A stretch of DNA of 64,000 nt, taken from contig BCGQ01000001.1 of NCBI GenBank assembly GCA_001599355.1, positions 871,135 through 935,134 on the forward strand, in the 5' to 3' direction. This DNA is from Nakazawaea peltata. Lineage: Eukaryota > Ascomycota > Pichiomycetes > Alaninales > Pachysolenaceae. The notes under the pieces were generated by a model. It was not told where the DNA came from. It saw only the letters and a program-made list of their open reading frames with translations, and ran no database searches. The position numbers were made by a program, and so were the translations under genes. Below, in pieces: positions 9,998 to 18,741 of this stretch. Numbering within the stretch: position 1 is the stretch's first letter; each line of letters begins with the position of its first letter.

Positions 9998-11119
9998 CTA
10001 AGTTAAGATTTTCTGGTTATTAATGAGCCATTTAGTTCTTTTATCGATATCTGCAAAGTACTGAAGTCTGTTCTTCTGGAATTTATCACTGAACAAATCG
10101 ATATCTGATTTCAAGAGGGATTTCGAGACTTCAGATTTGATCTCAGCTAATATTTTGATAGTTTTCACATCACCAGGGAACCCATTCAATAACATTTCTT
10201 TCAAAAGTCCACTTATATCTTCGAGATTCTTATTAGCATTCCAAGTCGTTTGTAATAACAGATTGTACAAGTCAACATTACAGACGTCGAGGTACAGTTG
10301 AGGATGAGATTTCAATGAATGGAAAATTGCAACAGCCTCATTCGCAGAATTATAGTCCAAATCTAAACTCTTCAAGCAATATTCCATTATAACTGGAGCA
10401 GTCAACCTGTTCAATGGGACTTCTTCTGGGTCCAATTCTTTTAAGCTTTGTAAGTCTTTAAATAAATCCTCGAGCGATTTGTTTTGGCTAGGGACAGATT
10501 GCTTACTCAACGGACCTACTATATGACACTCTATATAATCTACTAATTGTTTACTATTGTCAAAAGACGATATGTGCTGGAACACAGGCTCAAGCTTACG
10601 TATCACCTTCAACTTTCTCTTCTGATTCTCTTCATAGTCGGTGGGTACATACTCTGAAAGACCACGATTAGAGTGTCTCTTCAACAATGAAAGATCAATA
10701 TTATCCAATTCAGGTAGCAGTTCATCCATAAAATCTCCAGAAGTCCTACTATTACCGCCGATTTGGCCCGATTCTTGAATTGTCTCGAATAATTTAGTGA
10801 AAATTTCACTATCATGAACTGATTGCCTTGGCTTCGATTTTGACACCAGAGTATCTGTAGTGATATTTTTGATCAAATCTGACAACTCTTTCTGTACATC
10901 ATAATCCTTTTTAGGTACTTTAGGATCTAATATGGATCCGAATGTGGTCCAGTCACTTAAAAATCCATCTTCTGAGGAGTGGGGTTCGTTTGAGGTGTTG
11001 GAACTCTCTGGTGAGCCCAATAAATCGGACAAATTTTTGCCGCTGTACAATCTCAGGGACAGAGATCTCCATAGAGAATGTTTTATAAGCACTCTTCTAC
11101 CAGAAATATTCCTCAACAT
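9998..11119 (-). CDS. Mtf2-like mitochondrial protein
   Basis: This 373-residue protein has a likely mitochondrial presequence: MLRNISGRRVLIKHSLWRSLSLRLYSG is rich in Arg and hydroxylated residues and lacks acids. The C-terminal 170 residues (MEYCLKSLDLDYNSANEAV, VDLYNLLLQTTWNANK, LLKEMLLNGFPGDVKT) look like a helical PPR-type region and resemble the Mtf2/Nam1 C-terminal domain. Mtf2 couples mitochondrial RNA polymerase to transcript processing and translation in yeast. The assignment rests on pattern memory, so it is moderate. It is tail-to-tail with DSD1, 36 bp apart. An 11-bp tandem repeat lies just upstream. Confidence 0.55.
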   Translation of the reverse strand: MLRNISGRRVLIKHSLWRSLSLRLYSGKNLSDLLGSPESSNTSNEPHSSEDGFLSDWTTFGSILDPKVPKKDYDVQKELSDLIKNITTDTLVSKSKPRQSVHDSEIFTKLFETIQESGQIGGNSRTSGDFMDELLPELDNIDLSLLKRHSNRGLSEYVPTDYEENQKRKLKVIRKLEPVFQHISSFDNSKQLVDYIECHIVGPLSKQSVPSQNKSLEDLFKDLQSLKELDPEEVPLNRLTAPVIMEYCLKSLDLDYNSANEAVAIFHSLKSHPQLYLDVCNVDLYNLLLQTTWNANKNLEDISGLLKEMLLNGFPGDVKTIKILAEIKSEVSKSLLKSDIDLFSDKFQKNRLQYFADIDKRTKWLINNQKILT

Positions 11120-11344
11120 GGCATGTACTTCTTGATGGGTTCTCTCTTCACTATGAAGAAAAATTTTATGTCATTTTTTAGATTTTTCAAGATGAGAAAA
11201 TAAAGCGAAGATGAGGGAGGGGGAGGGGCAGGACAGCGTAAGGAAGGGGAGGCGAAGGGGAGGCGAAGGGGAGGCGAAGAGGCGGCGGAGAGTATTCTAC
11301 AGTAAGCTACATCACATAAATATTCAACTAGTATTCTAAAATAT
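11120..11344. repeat. G-rich 11-bp tandem repeat upstream of the Mtf2-like gene
   Basis: AGGGGAGGCGA is repeated exactly three times at 11245-11277, within a G-rich stretch from 11213 to 11291. It lies about 125-160 bp upstream of the Mtf2-like start codon. Confidence 0.85.
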
Positions 11345-12436
11345 TCACTCTTGAACAATCATCCGAGAAAGACGTGCTAAGAAATTGTCTTTCAACTTCC
11401 CCTTCTGATGGAAATCCAAAATAACATAGAGCGATGAGATGATGAGCAATTTATCAAGTTTGATCCGATTGATAGCAGAATTCGATCTAGATGAGTGTTT
11501 CTTATTCAGCGATATTAAAATAAGTCTTGCACAGTAGAACCAAATAGATGTGACATCTTTGTACAGAATAGTAGGTAATGAAGATACTGCACCTACTAAT
11601 TGTAATGTTCTTTTGTCAGTTCTTTGAGATTTTGGTAATGACTCAGTTAAGTACCTAGCAATATTTGAAACCGACATAGTGACCAAAAATAATTTGAAAG
11701 ACTGCGATACCAGTGGAATAAAATTGAGAGATTTATGCTTTCGATATGCCAATGCTGAGAATAATGGGATTAAAACCAGCATTGATTTGGATTTCTGAGC
11801 GAAATATCTTGGGAGATCCACTGGCACCCCTCTTTCCATACTATAATAGTCAAGTGCGCGAGTGAAATATTTCGGGCAGTGATCCACCTCTAAATTATAA
11901 TATTCCCATACTTTAGCAAAGGTGATTGGGAACAAGAACCAGTAATTTTTAACAGGTGTGAATTCGTTCAACATCAATTTCAGTGCCAGCACCGATAAGT
12001 AGACTGATATGTAGTTTTTCTGATACTTCAATTGAGTAGGGTACTTGAATATGGCAAGGGATAAAGTGATCAAATTCAGAATGCGCGCTTTTGCAGTAGT
12101 ACTCAGGAGGAAACTGAATTTACCCGAAGTTTGAATAAGACCCAAGATCTCCATGATTATCGGTCTTAGGGAGAAAAGTAATCCAAGTCCATTCAGAAAT
12201 CTCCATTTAGGCATTCTTGTAGTCTCTTTTGATAATAAAGCAAGACATATACACACTACCCGATAGTATCTTCTAACTGCCTTGATAAGGACAATCACAT
12301 GCTTCTTCTGTCCTTGTTCCAAAGATCTGTAGAATTCTGCCAATTTCGCAATTCTGTCACTTTTAAGACGACCATTCACCAGAGATAACTCTCCTTCATC
12401 GGTAATTAACAACAGAAGCTTACTAAATCCCGCCAT
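11345..12436 (-). CDS. Unknown multi-pass membrane protein
   Basis: I do not recognise this 363-residue protein with certainty. The ATG at 12436 gives MAGFSKLLLLITDEGEL. It is rich in Leu, Ile, Lys and Arg. Likely membrane segments lie near residues 50-70, 80-105, 115-130, 140-160, 220-255 and 300-345. A central WEYYNLEVDHCPKYFTRALDYYSM block is weakly like fungal TMEM135-type proteins, which is only a guess. The high basic content would fit an organelle membrane (peroxisome or mitochondrion). It diverges from the pseudouridine synthase gene with a 178-bp spacer, and its stop lies 225 bp before the Mtf2-like start. Confidence 0.75.
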   Translation of the reverse strand: MAGFSKLLLLITDEGELSLVNGRLKSDRIAKLAEFYRSLEQGQKKHVIVLIKAVRRYYRVVCICLALLSKETTRMPKWRFLNGLGLLFSLRPIIMEILGLIQTSGKFSFLLSTTAKARILNLITLSLAIFKYPTQLKYQKNYISVYLSVLALKLMLNEFTPVKNYWFLFPITFAKVWEYYNLEVDHCPKYFTRALDYYSMERGVPVDLPRYFAQKSKSMLVLIPLFSALAYRKHKSLNFIPLVSQSFKLFLVTMSVSNIARYLTESLPKSQRTDKRTLQLVGAVSSLPTILYKDVTSIWFYCARLILISLNKKHSSRSNSAINRIKLDKLLIISSLYVILDFHQKGKLKDNFLARLSRMIVQE

Positions 12437-12571
12437 TATGTCTATTCTTCCTGTCCCTTCTCCTTAACTCCTCAATCTAATCTTGTCGGGTGCGCGCTTC
12501 TTTAAAAATACTTGCACTTTTTTAGTACTTTCCTCGAGGGCATCTTTTCCTGCGTGCTGAAATTTTCTTAA

Positions 12572-12579
12572 GCGATGAG
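12572..12579 (+). promoter_or_regulatory. PAC-like element GCGATGAG
   Basis: GCGATGAG matches the core of the PAC element of ribosome-biogenesis genes. A TGAAATTTTC sequence resembling RRPE lies a few bases upstream (about 12558-12567). It sits 36 bp before the pseudouridine synthase ATG, closer than usual for PAC, so its role is uncertain. Confidence 0.4.
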
Positions 12580-12614
12580 GGATCCTAGAGAGGGAGAGGG
12601 ACCAGAGTAGGGGC

Positions 12615-13700
12615 ATGGCCTACAATAGGATGGTGCAATATTGGTTTGAGAATGGGCTCAGGAAAGTAAAACCGTACTATTATGTACATAGAACAAATAG
12701 TAAAGGTCGTTGGTTTGGGAGAACTATAGTAGATGTGTTCAGCTCAGAGTTTAGAGACAGACCTTCATCGTACTACATTGAGCAGATTCAACAGGGGAAC
12801 TTCAAAGTGATACAGAGGCAAAAGCCAGAACAACTTATAAGTCATGATTCACTCTTAGACTACAAAATCCGTAATGGTGATGTTATAGAGTATACAGAAC
12901 ATCAACATGAACCGGTGGTGCCCGAGGGGTTTCCCTCAGTGATTTATGAAGATGATGGGTTAGTTGTGGTTGATAAACCTTCAGGTGTACCCGTTCATCC
13001 CGTCCAGAAGTATTTTTACAACTCAGTTTCTGAGATTTTGAAGCATAATTTCAACTGGAACCTGATTTATACTTGTCATAGACTTGATAAGTTGACTTCA
13101 GGGGTCCTTATATTTGGAAAGACAGCATCACTGGCCACAGATATACAGGTTAAAATCCAAAATAAGGAAAATGTTGAGAAGTATTATCTCGCAAGAGTGG
13201 ACGGAAAGTTCCCAAGCGAGGAAGTACATTGTAATGACCCAATATCAAATATACAAACAAAGAAGAGCTTCGACGGGGGTATTTCTGAAGCAAAAGATGC
13301 ATTGACTTTATTTAACATCGAGTCATATAATTCTGATCTAAACCAGAGCATAGTAAGATGCCAACCAATTACTGGAAGAACTCATCAGATTAGAATTCAT
13401 CTCAGGAATTTAGGCTTTCCAATTGCGAATGACCCTCTCTATGGTGCTTCTGGTTTATTAAACTCCAATGCAATTTCTAAAGCACATCAGGACATCGAAG
13501 AAGATCAATTTGAGGCCTTGACAGAAAAGGCCACTCATATAAGAGATAATTTGTTATCCGACAATTACTGTGAAGATTGTGGTGTTCGTCTTTACAAGGA
13601 CTATAAGCTGGATGATTTAGTAATTTGGCTTCATTCTTACAAGTATATTATAGATGGATTATCTTTTGAAACACCAAGACCTTCATGGACTTGCATTTGA
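12615..13700 (+). CDS. RNA pseudouridine synthase, RluA type (Pus6/Pus9/Rib2 group)
   Basis: This enzyme isomerises uridine to pseudouridine in tRNA. The 361-residue protein starts with MAYNRMVQYWFENGLRKVKPYY, the FENGLRxVxPYY segment typical of the fungal Pus9/Rib2 group. It has a small S4-like RNA-binding part (about 45-95), then VVDKPSGVPVHP and the catalytic motif CHRLDKLTSG with Asp158. TGRTHQIRIHLRNLGFPIANDPLYG is the conserved C-terminal motif. A CEDCG pair near residue 315 may bind metal. No deaminase domain is present, so it is not the bifunctional Rib2. Pus6 (U31) and Pus9 (mitochondrial U32) are the candidates and I cannot separate them. CTG codons should be read as Ala. Confidence 0.85.
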   Translation: MAYNRMVQYWFENGLRKVKPYYYVHRTNSKGRWFGRTIVDVFSSEFRDRPSSYYIEQIQQGNFKVIQRQKPEQLISHDSLLDYKIRNGDVIEYTEHQHEPVVPEGFPSVIYEDDGLVVVDKPSGVPVHPVQKYFYNSVSEILKHNFNWNLIYTCHRLDKLTSGVLIFGKTASLATDIQVKIQNKENVEKYYLARVDGKFPSEEVHCNDPISNIQTKKSFDGGISEAKDALTLFNIESYNSDLNQSIVRCQPITGRTHQIRIHLRNLGFPIANDPLYGASGLLNSNAISKAHQDIEEDQFEALTEKATHIRDNLLSDNYCEDCGVRLYKDYKLDDLVIWLHSYKYIIDGLSFETPRPSWTCI

Positions 13701-13874
13701 AATATAGATTTTAACACAGCAACATTTTACAACTTCACCTTTCAACCTGAAGCCTACATTCATCTCGATGTTCACAAACTAAGTCTTTTAAACATGTTAA
13801 CAATACTTTATAAATAGATATAAGAAAAGGGATACATATAAAAAAGTGACTATATAATTCTTTGATAAAAAGGT

Positions 13875-15551
13875 TCAGTTTAAGGAGCTATCATTTGACC
13901 TCTCAGACGAATTGACAGTTTCTACAGGATGCTTTGAGTTATCTTGTGCATCTATTGGTAATTCCTGAGGGTCTTCAGGTGTAGAGGCTTTGGAATTTTC
14001 CAGATTTGTAGTGTTATCACCCAGAAGTGATTCCTCATCATTTTTGGTATTTTTGGCATGAGAGTGTTTAACATCATCTGGCCTTAAATCTTTTAAAAAC
14101 ACCGATGCCACAAAGGCGATGATATAAGCTGCCATTGAAAGATACATAATATCTGCATAGTATTCCAGTAACTCAGATTTGTTGGTGATAGTCGTAGCTT
14201 TATCACCAATGATAGAAGTGGTGACAGCAGCTCCTAAAGCCGAACCAAATTGAGACATACTGAGACAGACACCCATGACCAACAGCTGCATGTCCATAGG
14301 AGTTGCAAGCATCACAAGGTTCAAATATCTGATAAAATAAATGTTTGTTCCTGCACCAAATAAGAGAAGACCAGGTAGACAGATTCTCCAATATACAGTA
14401 CTGGAAGTATCTAACCTTGTAAGAACAATTGCTCCCACTGAACCGACTAACAATCCAAACAGACAAACTAACTTAGGAGAGATCAGATCAAACGGAACAA
14501 GAACACCAATGACCGTGAACGTAGTCATAATTATCAAGAGTACAACTGTTCTCACACCAGCTATAATTGGTGAATCTTCCAAAACTGCAGAGAAGAAACC
14601 TAATAAGTTCAACAAACAACCCATGAACCCCATATACAAGAGCAGTGCTAATATTATTATGAGTTTGAAGTTGGTGATACTCCAAGCCGCTTGCGGTATA
14701 ATAAGAATGGTACTCACTCCTCTATTGTTTTTGAAGTAGAATTGTTCCCACAAAAGGAATGCTACAATAGTAAGAGCCCCAACAATAATAGGGATATAAG
14801 CAGAAGGATGGGACCAACTGTTTCCAGCTTCAGTGAAACCGGCAACAAGTAAAAGAGTTCCAGCAATACATAAGAAAGCCCCAAAGAAGTCCAACCTGAG
14901 GGCATCTCTTTTGTTCCCTCTGCCAATTGGCCTCAAGACGAGTAACAGGACCACGAAACAGAATAAGGAAACACCAGCGGAGAACCAACATGCGGCACGA
15001 TACCCAATGGCAGTCATATCAAAAGCGCCTCCGAGGATAGTGCCCAAATTGAAAGAGATAATCATGGATGTGGAAAGGCATCCCAAAGCAATATTCAATG
15101 CCCTTCCTTCGAAGCTATGAGCCACGATAGCAAAGGAAGGTGGAATTGTTGCCGCACCACAAATACCAAGAAAAGCTCTAAATAGAACTAAGACGTAGAT
15201 ATTTTTGACAGCGGCACAGATCAAAGAGAATATACAGAAGAAAAATAGACCCCCAATTAACATTATATCATGGCCGATTAGATCACTGATTTTTCCGGCA
15301 GGAATAATGAAACTAGCATAAGTGACAGAATAAATAGAGACAGTCCAACTTGCTGTTGCATATGTAGACCCAAACCGATTCTGTACGTCCTCCACACTGT
15401 TGAAGAACATTGACACGTTCATGTTATCAATAATCTGTGAGCTCGCCACGACAAGAAAGATGATGACACCATTCTGTAATTTTGAACCTACAGTGGATCT
15501 CAGGAATTCAACACCCCTTTCTACTGGTTTTAAAATAGTTCCTAACGCCAT
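13875..15551 (-). CDS. DHA2-type MFS transporter, array copy 1
   Basis: This is a 558-residue major facilitator of the 14-helix drug:H+ antiporter-2 type. The ATG at 15551 gives MALGTILKPVERGVEFLRSTVG. Visible are ASFIIPAGKISDLIGHD (loop 2-3, MFS motif A-like), FRAFLGICGAATIPPSFAI (helix 4, motif B/C area), GSALGAAVTTSIIGDKA late in the protein, and an acidic Ser/Asn-rich tail. The substrate is unknown; relatives such as Atr1 export aminotriazole and borate, and others carry drugs or ammonium. It is the leftmost of three tandem paralogues and is closest to copy 2, with which it shares a 65-bp identical tract (14254-14318 here). A TATAAATA lies 60 bp upstream. Confidence 0.9.
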   Translation of the reverse strand: MALGTILKPVERGVEFLRSTVGSKLQNGVIIFLVVASSQIIDNMNVSMFFNSVEDVQNRFGSTYATASWTVSIYSVTYASFIIPAGKISDLIGHDIMLIGGLFFFCIFSLICAAVKNIYVLVLFRAFLGICGAATIPPSFAIVAHSFEGRALNIALGCLSTSMIISFNLGTILGGAFDMTAIGYRAACWFSAGVSLFCFVVLLLVLRPIGRGNKRDALRLDFFGAFLCIAGTLLLVAGFTEAGNSWSHPSAYIPIIVGALTIVAFLLWEQFYFKNNRGVSTILIIPQAAWSITNFKLIIILALLLYMGFMGCLLNLLGFFSAVLEDSPIIAGVRTVVLLIIMTTFTVIGVLVPFDLISPKLVCLFGLLVGSVGAIVLTRLDTSSTVYWRICLPGLLLFGAGTNIYFIRYLNLVMLATPMDMQLLVMGVCLSMSQFGSALGAAVTTSIIGDKATTITNKSELLEYYADIMYLSMAAYIIAFVASVFLKDLRPDDVKHSHAKNTKNDEESLLGDNTTNLENSKASTPEDPQELPIDAQDNSKHPVETVNSSERSNDSSLN

Positions 15552-16293
15552 TAGTTAAAGCACTCGCAGTATTCAACTGGGAATCATGAATGGGAGAGGA
15601 CTCATCGGGTTATTTATATTTTAAAGAGGAGGACTAAGAATCAGAAATGTGAAGTCACTTTAGGCTCTCCAAAGGAAGACTCCAGAATATCCACGGCTTA
15701 AACATTGACTAGCTGCAGTTTTATGCATACTTCTACCGTTTTAGGAAGGTGGCTACTGGTAAAATGAGTTTTTCTTCCGTTAACTACGCTAGTTTCGTTA
15801 ATTGCTCACGTATTGTAGATACTTTTCATTAAATGCTAAAAAAAATAAAACGAGGCTAGATAGTAGACAAGAAGAATCAAGTTAAAGCTAGTGAAGTCGG
15901 CCGATTATGGGATTAAAGCCGCGCAAATAATCTAGTCAGCACAAAAGGGGGTTTTCTTGGATCTGGTGCTATTTAACAAAATTCCCCAGCATGTGAATTG
16001 GCCTTCACGACAATCCACGCAAGTTTTACCAGAAATCACAGACGCCAAGACTTGGTATTCCCATAAACTCCGCGACTCCGCTATCCCGACCCATGTCATG
16101 AAATCATAAGGTAGTCCTTGATTATGTTCTTCGGTGATGACGTACTGACTCAGCAGCTTTTAATTTTTCTTTCTGGGCTAAAATAAAACGAGATCTCTCT
16201 TTTAAAATCTATTATAAGAAAAGGGATACATGGTTTGTGAGGAAGCAATTTTATAAAAAATATTAGATGATTAGTTTATTTTAACAGGTGGCT
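15552..16293. promoter_or_regulatory. Promoter region of DHA2 copy 1, duplicated blocks
   Basis: TATAAATA (minus strand) lies at 15611-15618. Two blocks are shared with the copy 2 promoter: 15673-15717 (CCACGGCTTAAAC...TGACTAGCTGCAG) and the pair TCGGCCGA at 15897-15904 plus GATTAAAGCCGCGCA at 15911-15925. A Gcn4-type TGACTCA is at 16146-16152 and TGACGT at 16138-16143. No gene is seen. Confidence 0.6.
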
Positions 16294-17946
16294 TCAGTTC
16301 AAAGAGCTTTCATGTGTCTTCTCACTGGTGTTTAATGTGTCTGGAGTTGCCTTTGAGCCAGCCGGGTCTGATTGGGATACTGGCGACTCTGCATGTGATC
16401 CAGTTTCCTGAGTTTCAGTTTCTTTGGAGGCTACAAGAGATTCCTCATCGGATTTGGTATCAGTCTCATGTTTAACATCATCCGGTTTCAAATTCTTAAG
16501 AAGCAAACACAGAATGAGACTGACGATATATGCGGACATTGGAAGATACATAATTTCGGCATAATATTTCAGTAACTCAGATTTGTCAGTTATAGTTGTA
16601 GCTTTATCACCGATGATAGAAGTGGTGACAGCTGCTCCCAAGGCCGAACCAAACTGGGACATACTGAGACAGACACCCATGACCAACAGCTGCATGTCCA
16701 TAGGAGTTGCAAGCATCACAAGATTTAAGTATCTGACAAAGTAAATGTTAGTTCCGGAACCAAATAAGAGAAGACCAGGGAAGCAAATTCTCCAATAAAT
16801 TGTATGCGATGTACTCAAACGGGTAAGTACAATCAAACCAACTGTTCCTACCAACAAACCAATCAGACAGACCATTTTTGAAGATATCAGATTGAATGGG
16901 ATCAGAACTCCAATCATAGTGCAAATTGTCATGATGACTAAGAGACAAACCGTTCTCACACCAGCAATGATAGGAGAGTCTTCTAATACTTGAGTGAAGA
17001 AGCCAATCAAATTTAACAAACAACCCATGAATCCCAAATATAAGAGCAGGGCTATCAAAGGAATGATCTTGAAATTTGTAATACTCCAAGCTCCTTGAGG
17101 AATAATAAGAATTGTATTTGTACCCCTATTATTCCTGAAATATAATTGTTCCCACAGAAGGAATGCCAAGATAGTGAGGAAACCTACGATAATTGGGATA
17201 TACGCAGAAACATTGGACCAACTGTTTCCAGCTTCGGTGAAACCTGCAACAAGTAAGAGAGCTCCAGCAACGCATAAGAAAGCACCAAAGAAGTCCAACC
17301 TGAGAACATCTCTTTTGTCTCCCCTACTAGTTGGTTTCAAGACAAGTAACAGGAAGATGAAACAAAACAAGGAAACAGCAGCCGAGAACCAACATGCTGC
17401 ACGATAACCGATAGGAGTCATATCAAAAGCTCCTCCAAGGATGGTACCCATGTTGAATGAAATAATAATAATTGTGGAAAGACAACCTAAGGCTATATTT
17501 AAAGCTCTTCCTTCGAAGCTGTGCCCGACAATTGCAAATGAAGGTGGTACTGTTGCTGCTCCACATATACCTTGTAAGGCTCTGAAAAGAACTAAAACGT
17601 AGATATTCTTCACTGCTGCACAAATCACAGAAGCTATTCCAAAGAAAAAAAGACCCCAAGTTAACATGATGTCATGACCGACTATATCACTGATTTTTCC
17701 GGCAGGAATGATGAAGCCAGCGTAAGTGACAGAATAAATAGAGATTGTCCAACTAGCGGTTGCGTATGTAGAGTTGAACTGATCCTGCACATTGTCGACA
17801 CTGTTGAAGAACATTGATACGTTCATATTGTCAATAAGCTGAGAACTGGCAACAATAAGGAAGATGATGAGACCATTCTGTAATTTTGAGCCTACAGAGG
17901 ATCTCAAGAATTCCACACCTCTTTCTACTGGTTTTAAAAAAGACAT
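16294..17946 (-). CDS. DHA2-type MFS transporter, array copy 2
   Basis: This 550-residue transporter is clearly paralogous to copy 1 along its whole length (MSFLKPVERGVEFLRSSVGSKLQNG; FNSTYATASWTISIYS; GHSFEGRALNIALGCLST). It has the same predicted 14 helices and conserved loop motifs. The tail after the last helix is acidic and Ser/Thr-rich (DTKSDEESLVASKETETQE) and differs in sequence from copy 1. The TATAAATA at 18007-18014 is 61 bp upstream of the ATG, the same distance as in copy 1, and blocks of its promoter are copied in front of copy 1. Substrate unknown. Confidence 0.9.
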   Translation of the reverse strand: MSFLKPVERGVEFLRSSVGSKLQNGLIIFLIVASSQLIDNMNVSMFFNSVDNVQDQFNSTYATASWTISIYSVTYAGFIIPAGKISDIVGHDIMLTWGLFFFGIASVICAAVKNIYVLVLFRALQGICGAATVPPSFAIVGHSFEGRALNIALGCLSTIIIISFNMGTILGGAFDMTPIGYRAACWFSAAVSLFCFIFLLLVLKPTSRGDKRDVLRLDFFGAFLCVAGALLLVAGFTEAGNSWSNVSAYIPIIVGFLTILAFLLWEQLYFRNNRGTNTILIIPQGAWSITNFKIIPLIALLLYLGFMGCLLNLIGFFTQVLEDSPIIAGVRTVCLLVIMTICTMIGVLIPFNLISSKMVCLIGLLVGTVGLIVLTRLSTSHTIYWRICFPGLLLFGSGTNIYFVRYLNLVMLATPMDMQLLVMGVCLSMSQFGSALGAAVTTSIIGDKATTITDKSELLKYYAEIMYLPMSAYIVSLILCLLLKNLKPDDVKHETDTKSDEESLVASKETETQETGSHAESPVSQSDPAGSKATPDTLNTSEKTHESSLN

Positions 17947-18741
17947 TATTTAAAGTGTACTAGATGCTTCACCTCAAAATCACAAAGGTCGGAGGATTCA
18001 TTAAATTATTTATAGTTTAGTGATGAGGGCCCGGAAACCAAAACCGGATCATAATGTTACATTTGAGATCACCGTAAGAAGATTCCACAACACCTACGGC
18101 TAAACCGTTTTGACTAACTGCAGTCAAGTTGCATATTTCGACCGTTTTTCGGGGCATATAAAACGAAGTTTGAACCGTCCACGACTTATTTTTTGGCCCT
18201 TGCTCATCGCTTATAGACCTTATCTCCTTAAATTTTTTCCAAAAAATTCCCTTTTGGGCTATGGTGAAACGAGTTCGGGTTATAAGCCAAGCACAACAAA
18301 CTTTAGTTAGTGAAATCGGCCGATTTGACGGATTAAAACCGCGCAGATTAGTACAAAAAATGCACAAGGGGTGTTTTGGACTCAAATTGAGCGTGCCATT
18401 CAATAGAAGAGCAAGGAAGTGTGAATTAAGATCAATGGTAGCCCAGGTGAATTTTGCCTAACAAAAATGGCAGTGGTATTGAAATCTGCGTTAAACCCGC
18501 TGCGGTATCCCCTACCTCGGGTTCGTTATTTGTCCTCCTTTAGAGGCGAAATAGGATAATTCATCCCCATCATTTCCTAGATTAATACGATGTAGTCGTA
18601 AAATTTTAAATTCAATCAAAACTTCACCTGACCCTTATCTACAAGGGACTCTAAGATTCCATCATAAAACAGTCATTAGTAATATTCATTATATGTCTAT
18701 AGCCACCCCTTGAGCTCCATGGGTATGGATATTCCAACTCA
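17947..18741. promoter_or_regulatory. Promoter region of DHA2 copy 2, duplicated blocks
   Basis: TATAAATA (minus strand) lies at 18007-18014. Blocks 18076-18121 and TCGGCCGA 18316-18323 plus GATTAAAACCGCGCA 18331-18345 are related to those in front of copy 1. The region also includes the 3' flank of copy 3. Open frames on both strands here (about 18017-18461) overlap the conserved promoter blocks and are not credible genes. Confidence 0.6.

Noticed and set aside
18017-18461. Open frames on both strands between transporter copies 2 and 3
   Set aside because: They overlap promoter blocks shared with copy 1 and the related region upstream of copy 1 has no matching frame.
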